In this document: in pieces, positions 24,548 to 33,034 of the stretch | Numbering within the stretch: the stretch's first letter is position 1 | How the letters are laid out: the number at the start of each line of letters is the position of its first letter | Assembly: GCF_000710915.1 (NCBI RefSeq) | Contig: NZ_BAUA01000185.1 | Location: 1 to 64,000 of the forward strand | From: Nocardia brasiliensis IFM 10847 | Lineage (GTDB): Bacteria > Actinomycetota > Actinomycetes > Mycobacteriales > Mycobacteriaceae | Length of the DNA stretch: 64,000 nt | Direction of reading: 5' to 3' | Program-made: the position numbers and the translations under genes | Notes under the pieces: generated by a model | What the model was told of the DNA's origin: nothing | Databases searched by the model: none | What the model saw: the letters and a program-made list of their open reading frames with translations, nothing else

Positions 24548-26592
24548 CCTGCGCCCTTGATCTCGAAGCCCTCAGCGGTCGGCGACGCGTTCTCCCGGTG
24601 CTCGAGCCACGCCACGATGGTGGCCACCGCGTCCGCGACCGGCACCCCGTTGACCTGGGTGCCGTCGCGGAACCGGAAGCTCACCGCGCCGGCCGCGACG
24701 TCACGCTCGCCCGCGAGCAGCATGAACGGCACCTTCTGCGCGGTGTTGTTGAAGATCTTCTTCTGCATCCGGTCGTCGCTGCGGTCGACCTGCGCCCGCA
24801 CGCCCGCGTCCTGCAGCCGCTCGATCACCTGATCCAGGTGCGGCGCAAAGGCTTCCGCGACCGGGATGCCGACCACCTGCACCGGCGACAGCCAGGCCGG
24901 GAACGCGCCCGCGTAGTGCTCGGTGAGCACGCCGAAGAAGCGTTCGATGGAACCGAAGAGCGCGCGGTGGATCATCACCGGCCGCTGCTTGGTGCCGTCG
25001 GACGCGGTGTACTCCAGGTTGAACCGTTCCGGCAGGTTGAAGTCCAGCTGGATGGTCGACATCTGCCAGGTGCGGCCCAGCGCGTCCTTGGCCTGCACGG
25101 AGATCTTCGGGCCGTAGAAGGCGGCGCCGCCCGGATCGGGCACCAGCTCCAGGCCGGAGGCCGAGGCCACCTTGGACAGCGTCTCGGTGGCCTCCTCCCA
25201 GATCTCGTCGGAGCCGACGAACTTCTTCGGGTCCTTGGTGGACAGCTCGAGGTAGAAGTCGTCGAGACCGTAGTCCTTCAGCAGACCGAGCACGAACTCC
25301 AGTGTGCTGGTCAGTTCGGCGTGCATCTGCTCTTTGGTGCAGTAGATGTGCGCGTCGTCCTGGGTCATGCCGCGCACCCGGGTCAGGCCGTGGATGACGC
25401 CGGACTTCTCGTAGCGGTACACCGAGCCGAATTCGAAGAGACGCAACGGAAGTTCCCGATACGACCGGCCGCGCGCCCGGAAGATCAGGTTGTGCATCGG
25501 GCAGTTCATCGGCTTGACGTAGTAGTCCTGGCCGGGCTTGCGGACGGTGCCGTCCTCGTTCAGCTCCGCGTCCAGGTGCATGGCCGGGAACATGCCGTCG
25601 CGGTACCAGTCCAGGTGACCGGAGACCTCGAACAGGTGCCCCTTGGTGATGTGCGGGGTATTGACGAACTCGTAGCCCGCCGCGACATGCCTGCGCCGCG
25701 AGTACTCCTCCATCTCCTTGCGGATGATGCCGCCCTTGGGATGGAACACCGGCAAGCCGGAGCCGAGCTCGTCGGGGAAGCTGAACAGGTCGAGTTCCAG
25801 GCCGAGTTTGCGGTGGTCGCGGCGCTCGGCCTCGGCCAGCAGGTGCAGGTACTCGTCGAGCGCCTCCTGCGACTCCCACGCGGTGCCGTAGATGCGCTGC
25901 AGGCCTTCGCGGTCCTGATCGCCGCGCCAGTAGGCGGCCGAGCTGCGGGTGAGCTTGAAGGCCGGGATGAACTTGGTGGTCGGGATGTGCGGGCCGCGAC
26001 ACAGATCGCCCCACACGCGTTCCCCGGTGCGCGGGTCCAGGTTGTCGTAGATGGTCAGCTCTTTACCGCCGACCTCCATCACCTCGGGATCGTCGATCCC
26101 GGACTTGTCGCTGATCAGCTCCAGCTTGAACGGCTCCTTGGCCAGTTCGACGCGGGCGTCCTCGACCTCGACCACGCGGCGCGAAAACCGCTGCGCGCCT
26201 TTGACGATCTTCTTCATCCGGGATTCCAGCTTGGCCAGATCCTCCGGGGTGAACGGCTTGTCGACCTGGAAGTCGTAGTAGAAGCCGTCCTTGATGGGCG
26301 GGCCGATGCCGAGCTTGGCCTCGGGGAACTCCTGCTGCACCGCTTGGGCGAGCACGTGGGCGGCGGAGTGCCGGATGACACTGCGGCCGTCTTCGGTGTC
26401 GGCGGCGATCGCCTGCACCTCGACGTCGGTGTCCGGGGTCCAGGACAGGTCCTTGAGGCCCTCGGCGTCACGCACGACGACGATGGTGTCCGGCCCCTTG
26501 GTCGCCAGCCCGGCCTCGCGTACCGCGGCGCCCGCCGTCGTCCCGGCCTGTACAACGACAGTCACCGGGCTGTTGCGGGCTGAGGTGGTCAC
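24544..26592 (-). CDS. thrS: Threonyl-tRNA synthetase
   Basis: The class II synthetase charges tRNA-Thr. The 682-aa product has an N-terminal TGS domain (about residues 1-70), the editing domain with HSAAHVLAQAVQQ and a later CRGPH, and the catalytic core. The core shows motif 2 (YRYEKSGVIHGLTRVRGMTQ) and motif 3 (MIHRALFGSIERFFG). The C-terminal anticodon-binding domain (PVQVVGIPVAEAF onward) is complete. GTG start with AAGGAG upstream. The 26593-26773 gap behind it shows no T-box or gene. Confidence 0.96.
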   Translation of the reverse strand: MTTSARNSPVTVVVQAGTTAGAAVREAGLATKGPDTIVVVRDAEGLKDLSWTPDTDVEVQAIAADTEDGRSVIRHSAAHVLAQAVQQEFPEAKLGIGPPIKDGFYYDFQVDKPFTPEDLAKLESRMKKIVKGAQRFSRRVVEVEDARVELAKEPFKLELISDKSGIDDPEVMEVGGKELTIYDNLDPRTGERVWGDLCRGPHIPTTKFIPAFKLTRSSAAYWRGDQDREGLQRIYGTAWESQEALDEYLHLLAEAERRDHRKLGLELDLFSFPDELGSGLPVFHPKGGIIRKEMEEYSRRRHVAAGYEFVNTPHITKGHLFEVSGHLDWYRDGMFPAMHLDAELNEDGTVRKPGQDYYVKPMNCPMHNLIFRARGRSYRELPLRLFEFGSVYRYEKSGVIHGLTRVRGMTQDDAHIYCTKEQMHAELTSTLEFVLGLLKDYGLDDFYLELSTKDPKKFVGSDEIWEEATETLSKVASASGLELVPDPGGAAFYGPKISVQAKDALGRTWQMSTIQLDFNLPERFNLEYTASDGTKQRPVMIHRALFGSIERFFGVLTEHYAGAFPAWLSPVQVVGIPVAEAFAPHLDQVIERLQDAGVRAQVDRSDDRMQKKIFNNTAQKVPFMLLAGERDVAAGAVSFRFRDGTQVNGVPVADAVATIVAWLEHRENASPTAEGFEIKGAG

Positions 26593-26773
26593 GGCAGTGC
26601 TCTCCTTGGCTTTTCTCGGGTGCGGGAGGTTCCCGCGGATCATGGCCGGGACAGCAGTTGTCCCGGCGCGACCATGCTAGCTAGCCCGGCTTCCCACGTC
26701 TTGCGCCGGTTACTGGGCGCGTCCAATCTTTGCATTGCGGACCGACAGTCGTGCAATTGATCAGACGGGCACG

Positions 26774-27412
26774 TCAATTCTCCCCGGCCAGGCGCTCCAG
26801 CATGGCGGTCCGCTCGGCGGCGGGCCGCTTGGGGCAGCTGGTGCACATCTCACAACCGGGGACCTCGTAGACGACGCAGCAGGAGATCCGTTTGACGAAT
26901 GTGCGGCCGCCGATCTCGACGAACCGGGGTATCGGCAGCTTGCCGCCGATGGCGGCGGCCAACCGGGCGCCCGCCGCGCCGTCACCCGCGTCCAGCGCCC
27001 GGTTCCCGACCGCGTCGGCGACGATCGCCCACAGGGCGGGCACGCCGGCGCCCGACACCTCGGCGACCGGACCGATCACCGCCGCAAGGGTTTCCCGCAG
27101 GGCCACGCCGGGCTCGGCCGCGGCGTCCGGCTCGGCGAGCACGTGAATGCGCTCCACCCCGCCGTCCGGCCGGACCTCGCAGTCGAACCGGTCCAGCACC
27201 GGTTCCACCGCGGGCTGCCCGTGCGCATAGGCGCGAGCGACCTGCTCGACGAGCGCGGAGGCGACCATGCACCACCACAGCGTGCCCGCGATCCGCGGCG
27301 AGGTGGTCCCCCAGGAATGCCCCATCTCCGCGATCCGCGCCGCCAGCCACTGCGGCTCGGTCAACGTTCGCCCGGGGACGGTGTTCACCACTTCAGGGGA
27401 CTGCGTAACCAT
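26774..27412 (-). CDS. FhuF-like ferric-siderophore reductase with C-terminal Fe-S motif
   Basis: The 212-aa product ends with CCVVYEVPGCEMCTSCP. This C-C-x10-C-x2-C pattern binds a [2Fe-2S] cluster in FhuF-type reductases, which release iron from siderophores in the cytoplasm. The rest is the helical FhuF-like domain with GHSWGTTSPRIAGTLWWCM. An extra Cys inside the spacer is unusual. The start overlaps the 3' end of the upstream PGPGW gene by 28 bp, so the two are probably cotranscribed. Confidence 0.75.
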   Translation of the reverse strand: MVTQSPEVVNTVPGRTLTEPQWLAARIAEMGHSWGTTSPRIAGTLWWCMVASALVEQVARAYAHGQPAVEPVLDRFDCEVRPDGGVERIHVLAEPDAAAEPGVALRETLAAVIGPVAEVSGAGVPALWAIVADAVGNRALDAGDGAAGARLAAAIGGKLPIPRFVEIGGRTFVKRISCCVVYEVPGCEMCTSCPKRPAAERTAMLERLAGEN

Positions 27413-27804
27413 TGCCACTCGACTCCGATCCAGCTGCCGACCATCCCGAACGTGCCCAATACCCAGAGCGTCGCGACGACCAGCGCGAAGGTGGCGGCCG
27501 CCGCGAACACCCGCATGGCGAGACCCCGTTCGGAATACCACGCCATACCCTGCCGGTACTTGTCGCGCAGCCAGCCGAGTGCCCGGCGCGCCCAGGCGAA
27601 TTCGGTGGCGAGGATGCCAAGTCCGGCGAAGACGATCGCCCAGCCGGGTCCGGGGTACGGAATCGCCAGGATCCCGAGCGCGAGCACCGCGACACCGGCC
27701 AGCGCGACCCCGATCCGGTAGACCAGGTTCAGCGTAGGGCGCTCGGCGATGCGGGCACGGAAGGCGCGCCAGCCTGTTGATCGGGTTTCCAGCTCCGCGG
27801 TCAT
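27385..27804 (-). CDS. Small PGPGW-motif membrane protein (TIGR02611-type)
   Basis: The 139-aa product has about three membrane segments. AIPYPGPGWAIVFAGLGILA carries the PGPGW motif of this conserved actinobacterial family, and another hydrophobic stretch (VFAAAATFALVVATLWVLG) lies near the C-terminus. Function unknown. It overlaps the start of the ferric-reductase gene. Confidence 0.8.
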   Translation of the reverse strand: MTAELETRSTGWRAFRARIAERPTLNLVYRIGVALAGVAVLALGILAIPYPGPGWAIVFAGLGILATEFAWARRALGWLRDKYRQGMAWYSERGLAMRVFAAAATFALVVATLWVLGTFGMVGSWIGVEWQWLRSPLKW

Positions 27805-27853
27805 CTTTCTCAGCTTACGAGTCGGCGGGCCGCGCCAGGGCGGCCCGAACGCG

Positions 27854-27886
27854 TCGAACCCGCCCGGCGGTAGCGGGCGGGTTCGA
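27854..27886 (-). terminator. Terminator after SulP-carbonic anhydrase copy 1
   Basis: Perfect 13-bp arms (27854-27866 and 27874-27886) flank a 7-nt loop, 12 bp beyond the stop of the minus-strand transporter gene. It could also block transcription entering from the upstream gene's side. Confidence 0.75.
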
Positions 27887-27897
27887 TGCGCGTGCGA

Positions 27898-30150
27898 TCA
27901 GACCAGTTCGGGCATGACCCGCTGGCCCGCTTCGTCATCGATGTGCGCCAGGCCGTGCTCGGTCACCTCGATGACCCGCCCGCTGGCGATATCGAAGAAC
28001 AGGCCGGACACGGTGACCCCGCGCTCGTCGACTGCCCTGCGCACAGCCGGGTGCCGCTGCAGGTTCTCCAACTGCACCGCGACGTTCACCATGCTCAGCT
28101 GATCGACCTCGTTGAAACCGGCGCGCGCCGCGGCCACCGCCACCGGGTGGCCTCGGTGCAGCCGGTCCAGGCTGGGCCGGCCGTGGGCGAGCCACTTGTC
28201 GATCTCCGGACCCGCCTGCGCGCCCGAGTGCAAGGCCTTCATGGCGCCGCACGACGAGTGGCCGCAGACCACGATCGAGCGCACGTTCAGCTCCTCCAGC
28301 GCGAAGACGAGCGCCGCGTCGACCGACGGATCACCCACGGCCGGAACGAGATTGCCCACATTGCGGACGGTGAACAGGTCACCGGGACCGCTGTTGGTGA
28401 TCATGTTCGGCACGATGCGCGAGTCGGCGCAGGTGAGGAAGAACGAATCCGGATCCTGGCTGTGCACCAGTTCGTCCAGATGCGGCCGCACCACGTGGGC
28501 GTGGCTGCGGTGGTAGGCCGCGACGCCGGCCGCGATCGGGTCGTCGTGCTCGTCGCGCCGCCACGGACCGAGGATGTCGCTCAACACCGCGCGGCCGAAA
28601 CTGCGCGACGGCGGACCCGAGGTGGCGTGCTCCATCCTGGCACTGCCGATCTCCACGAAATCGACACTGCCGCCGTTGCTTTCCTGCTGACGCACCCAGT
28701 CCTCGATGGCCTCGAACGCGGCGTGATCGAGGAAGTCGACGGTCATCTCGACGGTGACGTCGGCGTCCGAGGGCACCTTCATGAATTCCGCGGACAGCTT
28801 CGGCAGCGCGAGGAACGTGCAGGAGCCGTCGATGGTGATCATCCAGCGCTGCGAGCCCGGAATCTGCCTGGCGTTGATGGCCACCCGCACCACGCGCCAC
28901 AGCAGCAGTCCGAACGCCAGCGCGAGGCCGATCAGCACGCCCTCCAGCAGGTTGAGGAACACCACGCCGAGGATGGTGGCGGAGTAGACGAACAGATCAC
29001 CGGTACGCCGGGCGAGCCGGATGTGCGCCAGCTTGACCAGCTGCGTACCGATGACGATCAGCAGGCCGGCCAGCGCAGCCTTCGGAATCTGCTGCACCAC
29101 GGCGGCCAGGGCCACCGAGAACACCAGGATCCAGACGCCGTGCAGCACCGCGGAGGCGCGACTGCGCGCACCGGCCTGCACGTTGGTGGCGCTGCGCACG
29201 ATCACACCGGTCACCGGCAGGCCGCCGAGCAGGCCGGAGAGCACGTTGGACGAACCCTGACCGATCAGCTCGCGGTCGAAATTGGTGCGCCGGCCCGAAT
29301 GCATCTTGTCCACCGCGACGGCCGAGAGCAGGCTCTCCACGCTGGCGATCAGGGCGATGGTGATGATCATCAGCACCACGGCCGACCAGTCGCCGCGCGG
29401 CAGTTCCGGCAGGCCGATCGCGTCGAACAGCGAGCCGTTCAACACGATTCGCTCGGCGCCGGTCGGCAGCACCATGGCGAGCAGGGTGGCCGCGACCACC
29501 GCGACCAGCGGCCCGGGCACGGCACGCACCTTGGCGGGCAGGTACTTCCAGCCCAGCATGATCGCGATGACCACCGCACCGATGAACGCGTCGCCACCGT
29601 GCAGCGACATCAGCTGCCCGGGTAGCTGGGTGATGTTCTTCCACGCGGAGCTGTGCGACGAGCCGCCGAGCAGCACGTGAATCTGTTGCAGCGCAATGGT
29701 GATACCGATACCCGCGAGCATCGCGTGCACCACCACCGGCGCGACGGCCAGTGCGGCGCGCGCGATCCGGCTGAGGCCGAACAGGATTTGCAGCACACCG
29801 GCCGCGACGACGATGAAACCGGTTACCTTCCAGCCGAATTGGCTGATGGACTCGGCAACCACGACAGTGAGACCGGCGGCGGGGCCGCTCACCTGGAGCA
29901 CGGAGCCGCCGAGCAGGCCGGCGACGATGCCGCCGACGACGGCGGCGATGAGACCCGCCATGACCGGCGCACCGGAGGCGAGGGCGATGCCGAGGGACAG
30001 CGGCAGCGCGACCAGGAAGACCACAATCGATGCGGGCACGTCATGGCGCAGAATCGATTGGACACGTTCGGACATCTGTCCGGAACTTCGACCCGAGCCC
30101 GCGGGGACTGGCGGTGACATCGGTGGGGCTAAATCGTTATCGATAGCCAT
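27898..30150 (-). CDS. SulP-family transporter fused to a beta-carbonic anhydrase, copy 1
   Basis: The 750-aa product joins an SLC26/SulP anion transporter (about residues 30-430, ~11-14 membrane segments) and a STAS-like region (about 440-530) to a beta-class carbonic anhydrase (about 550-740). The anhydrase keeps CADSRIVP and CGHSSCGAM, giving the C-x-D-x-R dyad and the H-x2-C zinc ligands. Such fusions are thought to move bicarbonate and interconvert it with CO2. It is a close paralogue of the next gene. The 266-bp upstream gap holds the shared 20-bp element (30301-30320). Confidence 0.92.
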   Translation of the reverse strand: MAIDNDLAPPMSPPVPAGSGRSSGQMSERVQSILRHDVPASIVVFLVALPLSLGIALASGAPVMAGLIAAVVGGIVAGLLGGSVLQVSGPAAGLTVVVAESISQFGWKVTGFIVVAAGVLQILFGLSRIARAALAVAPVVVHAMLAGIGITIALQQIHVLLGGSSHSSAWKNITQLPGQLMSLHGGDAFIGAVVIAIMLGWKYLPAKVRAVPGPLVAVVAATLLAMVLPTGAERIVLNGSLFDAIGLPELPRGDWSAVVLMIITIALIASVESLLSAVAVDKMHSGRRTNFDRELIGQGSSNVLSGLLGGLPVTGVIVRSATNVQAGARSRASAVLHGVWILVFSVALAAVVQQIPKAALAGLLIVIGTQLVKLAHIRLARRTGDLFVYSATILGVVFLNLLEGVLIGLALAFGLLLWRVVRVAINARQIPGSQRWMITIDGSCTFLALPKLSAEFMKVPSDADVTVEMTVDFLDHAAFEAIEDWVRQQESNGGSVDFVEIGSARMEHATSGPPSRSFGRAVLSDILGPWRRDEHDDPIAAGVAAYHRSHAHVVRPHLDELVHSQDPDSFFLTCADSRIVPNMITNSGPGDLFTVRNVGNLVPAVGDPSVDAALVFALEELNVRSIVVCGHSSCGAMKALHSGAQAGPEIDKWLAHGRPSLDRLHRGHPVAVAAARAGFNEVDQLSMVNVAVQLENLQRHPAVRRAVDERGVTVSGLFFDIASGRVIEVTEHGLAHIDDEAGQRVMPELV

Positions 30151-30300
30151 GACTTCTCCTTCGCCGAACCCGGTCCGGAGACCGAGGTCGGTTGACGATC
30201 AAATGTCCAGCAGGGCAAGCGACCGCGAACCGGCATTCTCGCGGTGAAGCAGCTCTCCCGACACGGCAACGGGTCGGGATGTAAACCGAATCAAGATTAT

Positions 30301-30320
30301 TAGTAAAGACTTAGCAAAGC
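30301..30320 (-). promoter_or_regulatory. Shared upstream element of SulP-carbonic anhydrase copy 1
   Basis: The 20-bp TAGTAAAGACTTAGCAAAGC differs at one base from the element upstream of copy 2. It lies about 150 bp upstream of the start, in otherwise unrelated and unusually AT-rich sequence. A promoter or operator common to both genes is likely. Confidence 0.6.
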
Positions 30321-30416
30321 CTGAGAACCACGCAAACTATGCGTAAATTCGCAGCTCCCAGGGCTATGGCCTGCCTCACAAGCTTGCGAAGGCGGTATCG
30401 AGGCCCGTCTCGGGGG

Positions 30417-32648
30417 TTACACCGGCTGTGCGGCGACACGGCGCCCCTCATCGTCGAATTCCGCGATGCCGTCCACGGTCACCTCGATCACCCGGGCGGT
30501 GGCCAGGTCGAAGAACAGACCCGAGACCGCGACGCCGCGCTCCTCGATCCCCTGCCGGACGGCGGGATGGGCGTGCAAGGTCTCGAGCTGCACCGCGACG
30601 TTCACCATGCCGAGCTGGTCCACCTCCCCGAAGCCGGCGAACGCCGCCGCCTCGGCCACCGGATGCCCGAGCCGGAACCGGTCGAGGCTGGGCCGCGCGT
30701 GCGCCAGCCAGTCCCCCAGGCCGGGGCCGGTCCGCACGTCGCGGTACAGCGCCTCCATCGCGCCGCAGCCGGAATGCCCGCACACCACGACCGCGCGCAC
30801 GTCGAGCTTCTCCAACGCGTAGATGAGCGCGGCCTCCACCGAGACGTCACTGCCCGCGGTCGGCACCAGATTGCCCACGTTGCGGACGGTGAACAGGTCA
30901 CCGGGGCCGCTGTTGGTGATGACGTTCGGGACCACGCGCGCATCGGCGCAGGTCAGGAAGAACGAGTCGGCATCGGGCCGATGCTGCAGACCCGCCAGGT
31001 GCGACCGCAGCAGGTGCGCGTGCCCGCGATGGTAGGCGGCGATGCCGGCCGTGATCGGATCCTCCCGGTTGCCGCTGCGCCGCCACGGGCCGATCGCCTG
31101 ATCGAGCACCTTCCTGGAGTGCCCGCGCTCGGGCGGCCCGGCGGTCGCCGTCGCCATCCGCGCGCTGCCGATCTCGACGAATTCGACTGCGCCCCCCTCG
31201 GATTCGCGACGCGCCGCCCACTCGGTGATCCGCTCGTAGGAGGCATGATCGAGGAAGTCCACGGTCATCTCGACGGTGACGTCCGCGTCCGCGGGCACCT
31301 TCGCCAGCTCGGCGCTGAGTTTCGGCAGCGCGAGGAAGGTGCAGGTGCCGTCGATGGTGACCACCCAGCGGCGGGTACCGGCCACCGGAGCGGCGGCGAT
31401 CGTCACCCGGACCACCCGCCACAGCAGCAGCGCGAACGAGAGCACGAGCCCGATCACCATGCCCACCAACAGGTTCAGGAACACCACGCTGAGCACCGTC
31501 GCGACGTAGACGTAGAGATCACCGGTGCGCCGGGCCAGCCGGATGTGCGCCAGCTTGACCAGCTGCACGCCGATCAGGATCAACAGCCCGGCCAGCGCCG
31601 CCTTCGGGATCTGCTGCACCAGACCGGCGAACGCGACCGAGAACAGCAGGATCCAGATCCCGTGCAGCACGGTCGCCGCCCTGGTCTGCGCGCCCGCGTT
31701 CGCGTTGGTGATGCTGCGGACGATCACCGCGGCGATCGGCAGGCCGCCGAGCAGGCCGGATACCGCGTTCGCCGTGCCCTGGCCGATCAGTTCCCGGTCG
31801 AGGTTGGCCGTGCTGCCGGGGCGCAGCTTGTCCACGGCGACCGCCGAGAGCAGGGTCTCCACGCTGGCGATGAGCGCGATCGTCACCATGGTCAGCGCGA
31901 TCGCCGTCCAGGTGCCCGACGGCACCGCGGGCAGACCGATCGCGTCCAGCAGCGAACCGTCGAGCACCAGCCGCTCCACCTGGGTGGGCAAGACCAGCGA
32001 CAGCACGGTCGCGACCACCACCGCGACCAGCGGCCCGGGGACCGACCGGACCTGACGCGGCAGGAACTTCCAGCCGACCAGGATGACGATCACCACCAGG
32101 CCGATCACCAGGTCGCCGCTGTGCACCGACATCAGCTGGTGCGGCAGCTGCACGAGGCTGTCGAACGAGGAACTCAGCGAGGCGCCGCCCAGCAGCACGT
32201 GCACCTGTTGCAGCGCGATGATCACGCCGATACCGGCCAGCAACGCGTGCACCACCACCGGCGCGATCGCCAGCGCGGCGCGCGCTATTCGACTGAGCCC
32301 GAACAGGATCTGCAAAAGGCCGGCGCCGACGGTGATGAAACACGTGGCAGCCCAGCCGAATTGATGCACGCTCTCGGCGACGATCACCGTGAGGCTGGCC
32401 GTCGGCCCGCTCACCTGCACCGCCGAGCCGCCGAGCAGACCGGCGACCACCCCGCCGACCACGGCGGCGATCAGCCCGGCGGCGACCGGCGCGCCGGAGG
32501 CGACCGCGACACCGAGGGAAAGGGGCAGTGCGACAAGGAAAACCACGATCGAAGCGGGCAGATCGTGGCGGCCGAGAGTGGCCAGACGTTCAGATAAAGA
32601 GGCAGTGCGCGGCAACGTCCGTGGTGCAGGATCGGTGTCGGTGGACAT
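30417..32648 (-). CDS. SulP-family transporter fused to a beta-carbonic anhydrase, copy 2
   Basis: The 743-aa product has the same order as copy 1: SulP membrane domain, STAS-like region, beta-carbonic anhydrase. Zinc and catalytic residues are present in CADARVVP and CGHSGCGAM. Long stretches are identical to copy 1, pointing to tandem duplication, while the N-terminus and some loops have diverged. ATG start with AGGAGAAAT. Transcribed from its own upstream region, with the shared 20-bp element at 32782-32801. Confidence 0.92.
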   Translation of the reverse strand: MSTDTDPAPRTLPRTASLSERLATLGRHDLPASIVVFLVALPLSLGVAVASGAPVAAGLIAAVVGGVVAGLLGGSAVQVSGPTASLTVIVAESVHQFGWAATCFITVGAGLLQILFGLSRIARAALAIAPVVVHALLAGIGVIIALQQVHVLLGGASLSSSFDSLVQLPHQLMSVHSGDLVIGLVVIVILVGWKFLPRQVRSVPGPLVAVVVATVLSLVLPTQVERLVLDGSLLDAIGLPAVPSGTWTAIALTMVTIALIASVETLLSAVAVDKLRPGSTANLDRELIGQGTANAVSGLLGGLPIAAVIVRSITNANAGAQTRAATVLHGIWILLFSVAFAGLVQQIPKAALAGLLILIGVQLVKLAHIRLARRTGDLYVYVATVLSVVFLNLLVGMVIGLVLSFALLLWRVVRVTIAAAPVAGTRRWVVTIDGTCTFLALPKLSAELAKVPADADVTVEMTVDFLDHASYERITEWAARRESEGGAVEFVEIGSARMATATAGPPERGHSRKVLDQAIGPWRRSGNREDPITAGIAAYHRGHAHLLRSHLAGLQHRPDADSFFLTCADARVVPNVITNSGPGDLFTVRNVGNLVPTAGSDVSVEAALIYALEKLDVRAVVVCGHSGCGAMEALYRDVRTGPGLGDWLAHARPSLDRFRLGHPVAEAAAFAGFGEVDQLGMVNVAVQLETLHAHPAVRQGIEERGVAVSGLFFDLATARVIEVTVDGIAEFDDEGRRVAAQPV

Positions 32649-33034
32649 ATTTCTCCTTCGCCGGGCGAACGCACGCCGTCCCGGTTCATCGGTGGAACAT
32701 GTACTGGCATCGAAAGCGAGCAGCGGGCGAAGCTCAACCGCCCGAGAGCGGCAAACCCGAGTGACGCGAAGGTCTGGACAATAGTAAAGACTTCGCAAAG
32801 CATATGAAAAGGTTTGCAACGGAATCTTTCCCGTCGTCACCAAATTGTGACCGTGGTCACATCCTGCTCTCAGGGTTCGGCCGGGTATGTACCGCAGGTC
32901 GGTCGCATCGGTGCCGGATGTGTGCGAGTACTCGCGTCCGGCGTCGCCATCGGCTCGACAATGAGTCCCGTCACTCGGACACACGAACAGCACCGCAGCC
33001 GGGGCCCGCGACGGCAGTCGCGCAGGAGGAAATC
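32649..33034. other. Divergent intergenic region
   Basis: This 386-bp gap separates copy 2 of the SulP fusion (minus) from the 1197-aa protein gene (plus). It contains the shared 20-bp element and probably promoters in both directions. No gene was recognised in it. Confidence 0.5.
32782..32801 (-). promoter_or_regulatory. Shared upstream element of SulP-carbonic anhydrase copy 2
   Basis: TAGTAAAGACTTCGCAAAGC matches the element at 30301-30320 at 19 of 20 bases. It lies about 134 bp upstream of the copy 2 start. Confidence 0.6.

Noticed and set aside
26593..26773. T-box riboswitch upstream of thrS
   Set aside because: No specifier-loop or T-box sequence was visible, and the gap is short.
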